A stretch of DNA of 43,761 bases from Candidatus Anaerobiospirillum stercoravium (GTDB lineage: Bacteria > Pseudomonadota > Gammaproteobacteria > Enterobacterales > Succinivibrionaceae): NCBI GenBank assembly GCA_019113025.1, contig DXIF01000176.1, forward strand, positions 1 through 43,761. Direction: 5' to 3'. Below, in pieces: positions 28,276 through 37,257 of this stretch (positions within the stretch are counted from its first letter, which is position 1; every line of letters begins with the position of its first letter). The translations under genes were made by a program, and so were the position numbers. The notes below the pieces were generated by a model that did not search any database, had not been told where the DNA came from, and saw only the letters and a program-made list of their open reading frames with translations.

Positions 28276-30195
28276 ATGAGGTTGGGGGCACGGCCCGGTT
28301 GGAACAGTTTGTGGTCAGTTGTGGTCAGTTGTGGTCAGTTTGTGGGGGGTGTAGTGGAGAGAATCTGGCGCTTCTTTGAGCGTTTAGTGCCGCCTTTTCC
28401 TGATAACGAGCGGCTGGGCGAGCCGCCTCGGGGCATCATCCGCTTTATCCTGTTCTACAGCCATGGCCTGTGGCCGTTTTTGCTGATGCTGGCGTTCTTA
28501 ACCTCGCTCATGGCCGCCGGTGAAGCTCTGTTTTTTATCTGCCTGGGGCTCATTGTCGACTGGACCGGGCAGGTTGACCCTTCCTTTTTCTTAGCCGTGC
28601 ATGGCTCGGCCTTAGCGGGCATGTTGGTGCTCGCAGGTCTCATCTTGCCCGTTGCCACTATCTTGCACTCTCTTTTGCTGCACCAAAGCGTCTCGCCTAA
28701 TTACCCCATGCAGATTCGCTGGCAGGTGCATCGCTATTTGCTCGGGCAGAGCCTGTCCTTTTTTAGCGAGGAATTTGCCGGGCGCGTCGCCAATAAGGTG
28801 ATGCAGACGGCAATGGCCGTGCGTACCTCGGTACTCAAGCTCATGGATGTCGCGGTACATCTGGGCGTCTACCTTGCGACCATGGCGTGGATGCTCGCGG
28901 ACGCCGACTGGTCCCTAGCGCTGCCGCTCTTGGTGTGGCTGGTGCTCTATGGCAGCGCGCTCTTTGTCTTTATCCCCAAGCTGCGTCATATGGCGCAGGC
29001 GCAGTCAGATACCCGCTCGGACATGGTGGGGCGGATTGTCGACAGCTACGTCAATATTTCCACGGTCAAGCTCTTTGGCGGTAAGGGACGCGAGAGCAAG
29101 TACGCTCAAGACTCAATGAATCGCTACATCAAGGCCGAATACAACGCGCTGCGCGTGCTCACCCTCTTTGATGTCAGCGTGCAGCTGATGAACTATGCGC
29201 TACTCATTGCCACCACCGCGCTTGCGCTCTACTTATGGGCGATATCCGCGATTACCCCGGGCGCCATTGCCATCGCCATTGCAGTCTCGATTCGCGTGAT
29301 CAATATGTCGCGCTGGATGATGTGGGAGGTGGGCGCCATCTTCGAAAACATCGGTATGGTCTACGACGGTATCAGCACCATTGCTCAGCCCCAAAAGATT
29401 CATGACCCAGAGCAGCCGGTGGCGCTCCCAAGTCCCGTGTTAGGCGGCATTACCTTTGATCAAGTCAGCTTTAGCTATCGGCCGGGCAAGCCGGTGCTCC
29501 ATGATTTGTGCTTGGCGATTAAGCCTAAAGAGAAAGTGGGCCTAGTGGGGCCGTCGGGCGCAGGCAAGTCGACCTTAATTGCGCTCTTACTGCGCTTTTA
29601 CGATATTGAGCGCGGCACTATTAGCTTAGATGGGGTTGATATCAAAAAGGTGCGCCAAGACGATTTGCGCGACTGCTTTGCCATGGTGGCGCAAGAGCCC
29701 TCGCTCTTACATCGCACCATTGGGGAGAACATCTCCTATGGCTGCACTGACTTTAGCGAAGAGGAGCTCAAGCACGCCGCGCAGCTGACTGACGCCATGG
29801 ACTTTATCAAGAATTTGTCCGACTTTAAGGGCGCCTCGGGCTTTGATGTCATGGTCGGAGAGCGTGGGGTCAAGCTCTCGGGCGGCCAGCGCCAGCGCAT
29901 TGCGCTCGCGCGGGTGGTGATGAAAAATGCCCCGATTTTAATCTTGGATGAGGCCACCTCGGCTTTGGATTCTGAATCTGAATCCATCATCCAAAAGAAC
30001 CTGGGCACCATCATGCACGAGCGCACCGTGATTGCCATTGCCCACCGCTTGTCGACCTTGCTCATGATGGACCGCATAATCGTGCTCGATCAGGGCACCA
30101 TCGTTGAGCAAGGCACTCACGAAGAGCTCTTGACCCACAATGGCTTGTACGCGCGCCTGTGGCGCCAACAGGTGGGCGGCTTCTTAGGCTCTTAG
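28276..30195 (+). CDS. ABC transporter, fused permease/ATP-binding protein (exporter type)
   Basis: TM domain then GLVGPSGAGKSTLIALLLRFYDIERGTISLDG, LSGGQRQRIALARVVMKNAPILILDEATSALDSESE; true start uncertain (ATG 28276 or GTG 28354). Confidence 0.88.
   Translation: MRLGARPGWNSLWSVVVSCGQFVGGVVERIWRFFERLVPPFPDNERLGEPPRGIIRFILFYSHGLWPFLLMLAFLTSLMAAGEALFFICLGLIVDWTGQVDPSFFLAVHGSALAGMLVLAGLILPVATILHSLLLHQSVSPNYPMQIRWQVHRYLLGQSLSFFSEEFAGRVANKVMQTAMAVRTSVLKLMDVAVHLGVYLATMAWMLADADWSLALPLLVWLVLYGSALFVFIPKLRHMAQAQSDTRSDMVGRIVDSYVNISTVKLFGGKGRESKYAQDSMNRYIKAEYNALRVLTLFDVSVQLMNYALLIATTALALYLWAISAITPGAIAIAIAVSIRVINMSRWMMWEVGAIFENIGMVYDGISTIAQPQKIHDPEQPVALPSPVLGGITFDQVSFSYRPGKPVLHDLCLAIKPKEKVGLVGPSGAGKSTLIALLLRFYDIERGTISLDGVDIKKVRQDDLRDCFAMVAQEPSLLHRTIGENISYGCTDFSEEELKHAAQLTDAMDFIKNLSDFKGASGFDVMVGERGVKLSGGQRQRIALARVVMKNAPILILDEATSALDSESESIIQKNLGTIMHERTVIAIAHRLSTLLMMDRIIVLDQGTIVEQGTHEELLTHNGLYARLWRQQVGGFLGS
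28311..28340. repeat. Three perfect copies of gtggtcagtt (10 bp) in the 5' end of the ABC transporter ORF or its leader
   Basis: gtggtcagttgtggtcagttgtggtcagtt read directly. Confidence 0.9.
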
Positions 30196-30201
30196 CTGCT
30201 C

Positions 30202-30708
30202 TTAGCTTAAGAGCAGGTCACCGCTAAAGTACCACAGCAGGGCGCCGCAGATTAAGGCGTAAAGGCCGGCGAGCACATCATCGACCATGATGCCGGTGCC
30301 CCCTGTGATATTGCGGTCAGCCCAGCCCACCGGGAAAGGCTTGGCGATATCGAAGATGCGAAATAAAACAAAGGCGATGAGGGCAAGCTGCCACTGCCCT
30401 TGGGGTATCCAGAGCATGGAGATAAACATGCCAACAAATTCATCGACCACGATGCCGCCGTGGTCATGAACGCCCATGGCGCGCTCAGCCTCATTGCAGG
30501 CCTTGACTCCCAAAAAGTACAGGATGACGGCCAGTCCTGCAAGGACATACCACGGGGCTAAGGTCACTACGACCATGCCAATGAGCATGGCCCCAAAAGA
30601 GCCACAGGTGCCCGGGGCCTTAGGGCACAGGCCCGTGCCCAAACCGACGGCTAACAGATGCCAAGGATTGGTCAGCTTCAACTTTTTGAGTAAGGCATAA
30701 TCGGCCAT
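30202..30708 (-). CDS. pgpA: Phosphatidylglycerophosphatase A
   Basis: NPWHLLAVGLGTGLCPKAPGTCGSFGAMLIG, HDHGGIVVDEFVGMFISMLWIP, RIFDIAKPFPVGWADRNITGGTGIMVDDVLAGLYA. Confidence 0.93.
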   Translation of the reverse strand: MADYALLKKLKLTNPWHLLAVGLGTGLCPKAPGTCGSFGAMLIGMVVVTLAPWYVLAGLAVILYFLGVKACNEAERAMGVHDHGGIVVDEFVGMFISMLWIPQGQWQLALIAFVLFRIFDIAKPFPVGWADRNITGGTGIMVDDVLAGLYALICGALLWYFSGDLLLS

Positions 30709-30944
30709 GGGTACCTCGTAGGTCAGTGGTATTGGTTGGACTAGGGGCGGGTGCCGCGGTTAGACGCCGCTGAGGGGAGGCGCGCCGCATGCTCTTGTGC
30801 TCTGGCTTGGTATTGTACTCTGAGATAGGTTAGACAAAGTGGCGGGACAAAAGTAAGATTAGCGTGACGTTAAGCGCGGCGTGCTGTGTGGCTTGATGTG
30901 TTGCTGTGATAATGTTTTTGGTGGTGCGGCGCTAAGGGGGATTT

Positions 30945-31637
30945 ATGACACCGCAAGGCGTGATTATGCTCGGCTTAGAGCCTAAGGCGGGCAAGACTTA
31001 TTGCTCGATTTTGCTCATTAAGGCCTTGCAACAGGCAAGGCTCAACCCTGGCTACTTCAAGCTGGTGGATACGGGCAAAGCGCAGCTCTCACAGTCTGAT
31101 GCCGCCCAGGTGGTGCGCGCCTGTCACTTGCATCAAGACCCCGCCGAGATGTGCCCATACATCTTAAAGCAACCGGGGCCGGCCTACTTGGCCGCGCGCA
31201 AGAGCAAGCAGCTGATTGCCACCCAAACGCTTAGTGAGCGCTACGGTTGGAACTTTGCCACCCACAATGTCATGGTGGTGGAAGGCTCAGGCGAGGTTAT
31301 CACCCCGCTCATGTTTGAGCCCAACCAAATCTTGCTCCAAGAGGACGTGATCACGCGCCTAAAGCTCTCGGTGCTCTTAGTGGTGCGCCTGACCACCGCC
31401 GCGGTCAATATCGCCTCGCTCTCGGTGCATTACCTCAAGACCAATGGCATCAACCCGGTGGGCATCATCGTCAATGGCTATAACGCCAAATCCTCCGACC
31501 ACCGCGACACCCTGGGCATGATCGAGCGCTTTACCCAAACCAAGGTCATCGCCACCGTGGCCCAAGGTCAGCGCAGCTTAAACAGCCGGGTGCCGCTGCA
31601 ACAGCTCTTTGTGCGCCCCGCGCCTGTGTCCTACTAG
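30945..31637 (+). CDS. bioD: Dethiobiotin synthetase-like ATPase (BioD family, divergent P-loop)
   Basis: VIMLGLEPKAGKTYCSILLIKALQQARLNPGYFKLVDTG, NVMVVEGSGEVITPL, VNIASLSVHYLKTNGINPVGIIVNGY; spacing matches BioD GxxxxxGKT, YKPVxxG and EGAGG motifs. Confidence 0.75.
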   Translation: MTPQGVIMLGLEPKAGKTYCSILLIKALQQARLNPGYFKLVDTGKAQLSQSDAAQVVRACHLHQDPAEMCPYILKQPGPAYLAARKSKQLIATQTLSERYGWNFATHNVMVVEGSGEVITPLMFEPNQILLQEDVITRLKLSVLLVVRLTTAAVNIASLSVHYLKTNGINPVGIIVNGYNAKSSDHRDTLGMIERFTQTKVIATVAQGQRSLNSRVPLQQLFVRPAPVSY

Positions 31638-31697
31638 GCTAAGCGCCCAGCTCAGCGCTCAGCGCAAGGCTCAGCATTAAGCGCAGCGCTCAGCTGC

Positions 31698-33443
31698 TTA
31701 CGCGCCGCGGCTGGCTTGCAGATTGCGGTAGGCGGCGCTGTGCTGCCAGAGCTGCTTGAGCGCCTTGCGGTCGACCTTGCCTACGTGATTTTTGGGCAAA
31801 CTGGTTTGCTGCACGTAGATCTTCGGGCGATGGCTGCGATCGAGCGTGCGGCGCAGCGCCTGCTTGAGGCTGCTTTCAGTGAGCTCAGCGTCAGCCTTTA
31901 CCGTGTAGTAGAGCACCGGAATTACGCCCAAGAGCGCATCCTCGCCGCCAATGCAGCAGCACTCGGCAATGCCCGGCACCCCCAACACCGCGTCTTCGAT
32001 TTCTTGCGGGCTGATCTTCTCGCCGCCCATATTGATCACGTCGTCGATGCGCCCCAAGATATGGATAAAGCCATATTCATCGAGGTAGCCGCAGTCGCTG
32101 GAGTAATAGCGGCCCGGGCTAATCGTCTGAGCGGTGAGCTCGGGCTGATGCAAATAGCCTTGCATCACCATGCCGCCTGCAAAGACCAAGCGGCCGGGGG
32201 TACCACAAGGCAGCTCGTTACCTGAGTCATCTAAGACCTTGGCCTGACACAGCGGCACCGGGCGCCCTAAGGCGCTCAGTTCAGCGTTCGTGGCAAAGCA
32301 TTGGCCCTGATGGTTTTTGCCGTAAACAAAGCCGGGTGGGGCGCTGTGCTCGCTGCGCGCTAAGTAGTCGCCGCAGACTAAGTTAAACACGGTGCGCGAG
32401 CACTCGGTGGCGCCGTAGTTATACAGAAACCAAGTGTGCGGCAAAATGGTGCTGTAATGGCGCTTGCTGGCGCTATCGGTGGGCGCGGTGCCCACCTCAA
32501 TTAAGCGCAGCGGGCTTAGCAGCTGACAAAACTCAGCGTCACCTAAGCTCTCATTGAGCAGCTTTAAGGTCGCGGGCACCAAGTTCAGGGCATTGCACTG
32601 GTATTGGTTGATCAACGCCTGAAGCTCCTCGGGCCGATAGAAGCTGGGGAACAAGACCGAGGCCGCGCCTAAAATGAGGTTGGCGCGAAAGGAGCTCGCC
32701 GCTTGGGCATGGAAGATCGGAGTGGTGAGAATCTCGATGTCCGAGCTGAACTTAGCGCAGGTGCTGACCGAGTTGAGGCCCCCGTGTAAGGTATTGGCGT
32801 GGGTGAGCAGCACCGCTTTGCTCTTGCCCGTGGTGCCTGAGGTAAAGTAGATGCTCTCGTACGCCTTAGGCGACGGCAGGGCCGCCGCCATGGCAGCAAG
32901 CGTTGCTTGTGCGTCGGACTCGAGCTGCGGTAGCAAGGCGTCCGCCTTTAGCAGCAGGGCCGTGATGTCTAAGCTTTGGATGGCGGCACTTGCCATGGGC
33001 GTGCCGTAATCAAGCAGCACCTGCGCTCCGCTTTGCTGCGCGTAATAGTCCAGCGTGGCGGCGGTGCTATTAGGATCGCACGGGACTACGATGACCTGAC
33101 ACAGACATAAGGCGTAATAAAGGCACAGGTAGTCAACCTGCGGTAGAGCCGGGAGCAGCACCGCAGCGCCCGGCGTTACGGTTAGATCGTTGGGAGTTGA
33201 CTGCGCCTTGGAGTGGTTGCAGCCACATGTGACGCCCGCGGCGGTGAGCTCAGGCTCCAGTAAGTGCTGAAGCGCCCAGACGCGCAGCGCCCATTGGGCA
33301 AAAGTGAGGCGCCGCGTGGCGTCGGCGAGGCCTAAGCCTTGGGGCTTGGTGCGCGCGTGGTGTACTAAGGCATGAAGTAAGGTCGGAAAGTCGGGGCATT
33401 GGCCCAAGGCCGAGCTTGGGTCTTGGTGGTCAAAGGAAATCAT
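31698..33443 (-). CDS. AMP-forming acyl-CoA/acyl-ACP ligase (ANL superfamily)
   Basis: IYFTSGTTGKSKAVLLTH, NYGATECSR, YSSDCGYLDEYGFIHILGRIDDVINMGGEKISPQEIEDAVLGVPGI, LPKNHVGKVDRKAL; ATG 33443 preceded by gaggtga. Confidence 0.9.
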   Translation of the reverse strand: MISFDHQDPSSALGQCPDFPTLLHALVHHARTKPQGLGLADATRRLTFAQWALRVWALQHLLEPELTAAGVTCGCNHSKAQSTPNDLTVTPGAAVLLPALPQVDYLCLYYALCLCQVIVVPCDPNSTAATLDYYAQQSGAQVLLDYGTPMASAAIQSLDITALLLKADALLPQLESDAQATLAAMAAALPSPKAYESIYFTSGTTGKSKAVLLTHANTLHGGLNSVSTCAKFSSDIEILTTPIFHAQAASSFRANLILGAASVLFPSFYRPEELQALINQYQCNALNLVPATLKLLNESLGDAEFCQLLSPLRLIEVGTAPTDSASKRHYSTILPHTWFLYNYGATECSRTVFNLVCGDYLARSEHSAPPGFVYGKNHQGQCFATNAELSALGRPVPLCQAKVLDDSGNELPCGTPGRLVFAGGMVMQGYLHQPELTAQTISPGRYYSSDCGYLDEYGFIHILGRIDDVINMGGEKISPQEIEDAVLGVPGIAECCCIGGEDALLGVIPVLYYTVKADAELTESSLKQALRRTLDRSHRPKIYVQQTSLPKNHVGKVDRKALKQLWQHSAAYRNLQASRGA

Positions 33444-33468
33444 GGGAACCGTCACCTCAGAAACGCGC

Positions 33469-33696
33469 TTATTTTGCCTGCATCAAGTCGAGCACCTGTT
33501 GCACCGTGGTGCAATTGCGCAATTCATTGCTCTGGACCCGGCGCTGAAAGTGCTCAAAGATGTAGTAGGAGACCATGATGACGGCCATGGAGTCCCAGCC
33601 TTGAAGTTCATTAAGCGGCGTATCGGGCGTGATGCTGCCATCATTGTCGATATCTAAGATGTCGCATAAGGTCGCGATTTGCTCAGTAGTTGCCAT
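33469..33696 (-). CDS. Stand-alone acyl carrier protein
   Basis: 75 aa; ITPDTPLNELQGWDSMAVIMVSYYIFEHF with DS(M) phosphopantetheine site; immediately upstream of the ligase. Confidence 0.85.
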   Translation of the reverse strand: MATTEQIATLCDILDIDNDGSITPDTPLNELQGWDSMAVIMVSYYIFEHFQRRVQSNELRNCTTVQQVLDLMQAK

Positions 33697-33840
33697 GACT
33701 AAAATCTCGGATTAACTAATGGTAACGGTGTTAGCGCGGCGTTGCCTTGTGTCAGCGCGCAGCCCGCGCTGCGGGCGCGCGCGCCGCAGAAGCTTGCGGC
33801 ACGGCGCCGCGGATGCTCGCGTCGGGTTGGCGGCGCGAGG

Positions 33841-34653
33841 TTAGCGATCGAGCATGCTCGAGAGCTGATTCCAGACCTCACTAAAGCCCGGTGTGCTGGG
33901 CAGCACTGGCCGTGGCAGCGTGTTTTTTTGGTTGTAGACCACGCTGCCCCCTTGGGCTAAAACCAAGAGGCGGTCGCCTAGGGTCAGCGCTTCTTGGATG
34001 TTGTGGGTGACAAAGAGTACCGTGGTACCTGTTTGCGCGGTTAAGGCGCTGAGCTCGCGCTGTAAATGCTTGCGCGTGATGGCATCGAGGCTGGCAAAGG
34101 GCTCATCCATCAGCATGACCTTGGGCCGTAAGGCCAAGGCGCGCGCAATCGCCGCGCGCTGCTTCATGCCGCCGCTTAGTTGGTGTGGGTAGTAGTCGAG
34201 GTAATCCTTGAGTCCAACTTTCTCGAGTAAGGTGTAACCCAGCTCAATGCTGCCTTGCTTGTCGGACACTTGCTCGTTGTACTTGATGGCACAGAGCAGA
34301 TTTTGGCGCACCGTCTGCCACGCAAAGAGCTGGTTGAAGTCTTGGAACACCATGATGATGTCAGGGCATGCGCTCTTGTGCACGGTTCCGGCGAGGCTCA
34401 CCGTGCCCTCATAGGGCTCAAAGCCGGCGATGCAGCGCAGCAAGGTGCTCTTGCCGCAACCTGATTTGCCCAAGATGCAGCAAAACTCGCCTTGCGCGAT
34501 GTGTAAGGACACATCTTGGAGCACGGCCGTGGGCGCATCAGGGTATTGCTTGTGCACATGGTCGATGACGAGCCATGACGTGGTTGGCGCCTGCTTGGTT
34601 TGCGCCTGCTCGGTTGGTGCTGGTTGGGTCGGCGCGGTTTCAGGTTCTGTCAT
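33841..34653 (-). CDS. ABC transporter ATP-binding protein (SsuB/TauB type)
   Basis: ILGKSGCGKSTLLRCIAGFEPYEG, LSGGMKQRAAIARALALRPKVMLMDEPFASLDAITR; ATG 34653 overlaps the permease TGA (ATGA). Confidence 0.9.
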   Translation of the reverse strand: MTEPETAPTQPAPTEQAQTKQAPTTSWLVIDHVHKQYPDAPTAVLQDVSLHIAQGEFCCILGKSGCGKSTLLRCIAGFEPYEGTVSLAGTVHKSACPDIIMVFQDFNQLFAWQTVRQNLLCAIKYNEQVSDKQGSIELGYTLLEKVGLKDYLDYYPHQLSGGMKQRAAIARALALRPKVMLMDEPFASLDAITRKHLQRELSALTAQTGTTVLFVTHNIQEALTLGDRLLVLAQGGSVVYNQKNTLPRPVLPSTPGFSEVWNQLSSMLDR

Positions 34654-35438
34654 GAGCGTACCATGCCCCACTTCTTGATCGTTTTAGTCTCTAAGGTTTG
34701 CAACAGGCCGTACTCTACTACCAAGCCAATGATGACGATGATCAGCAGAGTGGCAAAGACGCCATCGGTTTCCAGCTGATAGCGCTTTTTGAAGATGAAC
34801 CAGCCCAGGCCCCCTAAGGCGCCGGTGGCACCAAAGATCATCTCAGCGCTGATCAAGGTGCGCCAGGCGCGCGCCCAGCCTACCTTAATGCCTGAGATGA
34901 GATAAGGCAGCGCGGCGGGGAGATAAATCTCCTTGAACATGCGATAGGGCTTAAAGCCCAGATTGTGGCCAATTTCGACATAGATCTTGGGCACCGCGCT
35001 AAAGCCATCGATGAAGTTGCGCGAGACCGGCCAAATCACCGAGTGGATGATGATAATCACAATGGTCTCAAGGCCGGTGCCAAACCACAAAATGGCTAAG
35101 GGCAAGATCGCGATGCTTGGAATCGGATCCATCACCGTGAGGATCAGATTGTAGATATCGCGCATGCTGGCGCTGACTATGGCCAGCATTGAACAGATGA
35201 GTGCGAGCACAAAACCTAAGGCCATGGCCACGGAGATTAAGCTCAGCGAGTAACCCAAGACCGCAAGCATTTGCTCATGGGTAAAGGCGTGGCTTAGTGC
35301 GGAAAGTACGTCTAAAGGCGCAGGCAGCAAGATCTGAGGCAGCGCACCTAAGGTGCAGGTGAGCTGCCAGGCGATCAGTACTGCCAACGCAAAGATGGTC
35401 TTGCGCCAAAAGGACACAGATTTAAGCGGCAGCGTCAT
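34650..35438 (-). CDS. ABC transporter permease (SsuC/TauC type)
   Basis: DPIPSIAILPLAILWFGTGLETIVIIIIHSVIWPVSRNFIDGF, EIYLPAALPYLISGIKVGWARAWRTLISAEM. Confidence 0.9.
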   Translation of the reverse strand: MTLPLKSVSFWRKTIFALAVLIAWQLTCTLGALPQILLPAPLDVLSALSHAFTHEQMLAVLGYSLSLISVAMALGFVLALICSMLAIVSASMRDIYNLILTVMDPIPSIAILPLAILWFGTGLETIVIIIIHSVIWPVSRNFIDGFSAVPKIYVEIGHNLGFKPYRMFKEIYLPAALPYLISGIKVGWARAWRTLISAEMIFGATGALGGLGWFIFKKRYQLETDGVFATLLIIVIIGLVVEYGLLQTLETKTIKKWGMVRS

Positions 35439-35440
35439 GA

Positions 35441-36475
35441 TTAGTTTGATTGATCGAGATTAGGGGTGGCAAAGTCAGCAAAGGACTGCGGGGCCTTGTT
35501 GATGAAACCGGCCTTGGCCATGAATTGAGCTAAGGCAAAGATGCCTTGGGTTTGCTCGGTAAACTTGAGGGTCGGGTAGCTTAGGTACGAGCTCATTTGC
35601 TCGGCCGTCGTCCCCTCAATCTGCGCTAAGATTGCGGCCGCCTCATCGTGGTGCTCACGGATAAAGGTCCGGCCTTGCTCTAAGGCCTGCCGCATGGCCT
35701 CTAAGTACTCGGGGTGCTCTTCTAAAGTCTGCGAGCTGATCGCGCCCAAGAGCAAGGTCGGCTCGGCCATGAAGACTTGATCAAGCGGCATGATGTCGCG
35801 CATGCCATGCTCTTGCACTAAGCGCTGGTAGTAGTGCACGGAGGCGAGCATCGCCTTAACCTCGGATTGACCGGCGATCATGGTGGCAAAGCCTTCAGGA
35901 TTGGACATGCCGATGATGTTGGTGTCTAAGGCATGGGGATCGCCCAAGTACTTGTCGGCGCCCATGGCCAGCAAAATGTGCTGAATGGAGCCATAGGACA
36001 CCACTGCGATACGATCTTGCGCGCTGAAGTCGCTCAGCTGCTTGATCTTAGGATCAGCGCAGATTAAGCCCGTGGGCATATAGGTCGACATGCCGGTAAA
36101 GAGCTTGTAGGGTACCCCTTTGTCCACGCCAATTAAAAAGGGCGCAGTGCCCATCAAGGCAAAGTCGACGTCCCCGGCAATGACGGAGGCGTTAATGGTA
36201 GAACCTGAGTTCATGAGCTGCCAGGTGATCTCAACATTAGGCAGCAATTGCTCTAAATAGCCCTTTTCCTTGGCGATCATGGCCGGGGCGTAGCCAATGC
36301 CGTACTGATAGGCGATGTGGATGCTGCCCTTGGGGGCCATGTCAGCGGGGGCAACCACGTTTGAGGCGGCGTCAGCGGCGCTAGCGGACTTGCTTTCCTC
36401 CGGGCCGCATCCTGATAAGGAGAGGGTGAGCAGCACGGCGGCACAGAGAGCCGTGAAGCGAGATAAGATCTTCAT
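35441..36475 (-). CDS. ABC transporter substrate-binding lipoprotein (NMT1/SsuA-like)
   Basis: Lipobox LSLSGC; SIHIAYQYGIGYAPAMIAKEKGYLEQLLPNVEITWQLMNSGSTINASVIAGDVDFALMGTAPFLIG. Confidence 0.88.
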   Translation of the reverse strand: MKILSRFTALCAAVLLTLSLSGCGPEESKSASAADAASNVVAPADMAPKGSIHIAYQYGIGYAPAMIAKEKGYLEQLLPNVEITWQLMNSGSTINASVIAGDVDFALMGTAPFLIGVDKGVPYKLFTGMSTYMPTGLICADPKIKQLSDFSAQDRIAVVSYGSIQHILLAMGADKYLGDPHALDTNIIGMSNPEGFATMIAGQSEVKAMLASVHYYQRLVQEHGMRDIMPLDQVFMAEPTLLLGAISSQTLEEHPEYLEAMRQALEQGRTFIREHHDEAAAILAQIEGTTAEQMSSYLSYPTLKFTEQTQGIFALAQFMAKAGFINKAPQSFADFATPNLDQSN

Positions 36476-36507
36476 GATTGTTCCTTTACTACTTGCTAAT
36501 TGCTGCG

Positions 36508-37257
36508 TTAATTATTGTCGAGCGCGATTATTTGTCCGGTGAGATAGCGATTGTGCAAGGTCGCAAGCGCCAGTTGCGCGACCGCAGCTGGGGGCAGCAT
36601 TGTGACCTCAAGTTGCCCCGCTTGCACTGCCATAAGCGTTGGGGCAATCATGGGCGTGGCCACGCGGCCCGGCGCCACCGCATTGACGCGCACTAAATGC
36701 CCGCGCTGCGCCCGCTCTAAGGGCGTAGCCTCCGGTAGGTGCGGGCGCACGGCGGCAAACTCCGCGGCCAAGCCCTGAATGTACTGGTTAAGCAGGGCTT
36801 TTACACAACCATATAGGGGCGTTTCGGGGGTAGGACGCAGCGCTGCCATGGAGGAAATGGCCAGCAGTGACAGCTCTTGCTCTGGGGCGCGCAAGCGCAA
36901 CAGCGCCCGGCACAACTCGCTAAAGGAGCAGAAGTTGACCTCAAACAGCTGGAGCGTGTGCGCATAGTCGGTCTTCAGCAAGCGCTTGACTAAGCTTTGC
37001 CCCACACAATGAATCAGGCCATTGACGCGATAGGGCTTAAGCAGCTGTAAGCAGCGCGCATAGAGCTGCTCATTGTGGGCAAAGTCATGCTGATACACGA
37101 TTAATTGCCCCGCGCTGAGCTCTAGCCCAAACAGAGCGCGCGCCTTATCCTCATTGCGACATAGGCTCACCACTTGCGCGCCTTGTTGCAGCAAAAGGCG
37201 GGTGCACTCAAGCCCAATCCCCGAGGTGCTACCGGTGACGACATAGGTGGCGCTCAT
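36508..37257 (-). CDS. Short-chain dehydrogenase/reductase (FabG-like SDR)
   Basis: MSATYVVTGSTSGIGLECTRLLLQQGAQV; catalytic AISSM...YGCVK; VNAVAPGRVATPM; ATG 37257 overlaps the KASIII TGA. Confidence 0.87.
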   Translation of the reverse strand: MSATYVVTGSTSGIGLECTRLLLQQGAQVVSLCRNEDKARALFGLELSAGQLIVYQHDFAHNEQLYARCLQLLKPYRVNGLIHCVGQSLVKRLLKTDYAHTLQLFEVNFCSFSELCRALLRLRAPEQELSLLAISSMAALRPTPETPLYGCVKALLNQYIQGLAAEFAAVRPHLPEATPLERAQRGHLVRVNAVAPGRVATPMIAPTLMAVQAGQLEVTMLPPAAVAQLALATLHNRYLTGQIIALDNN

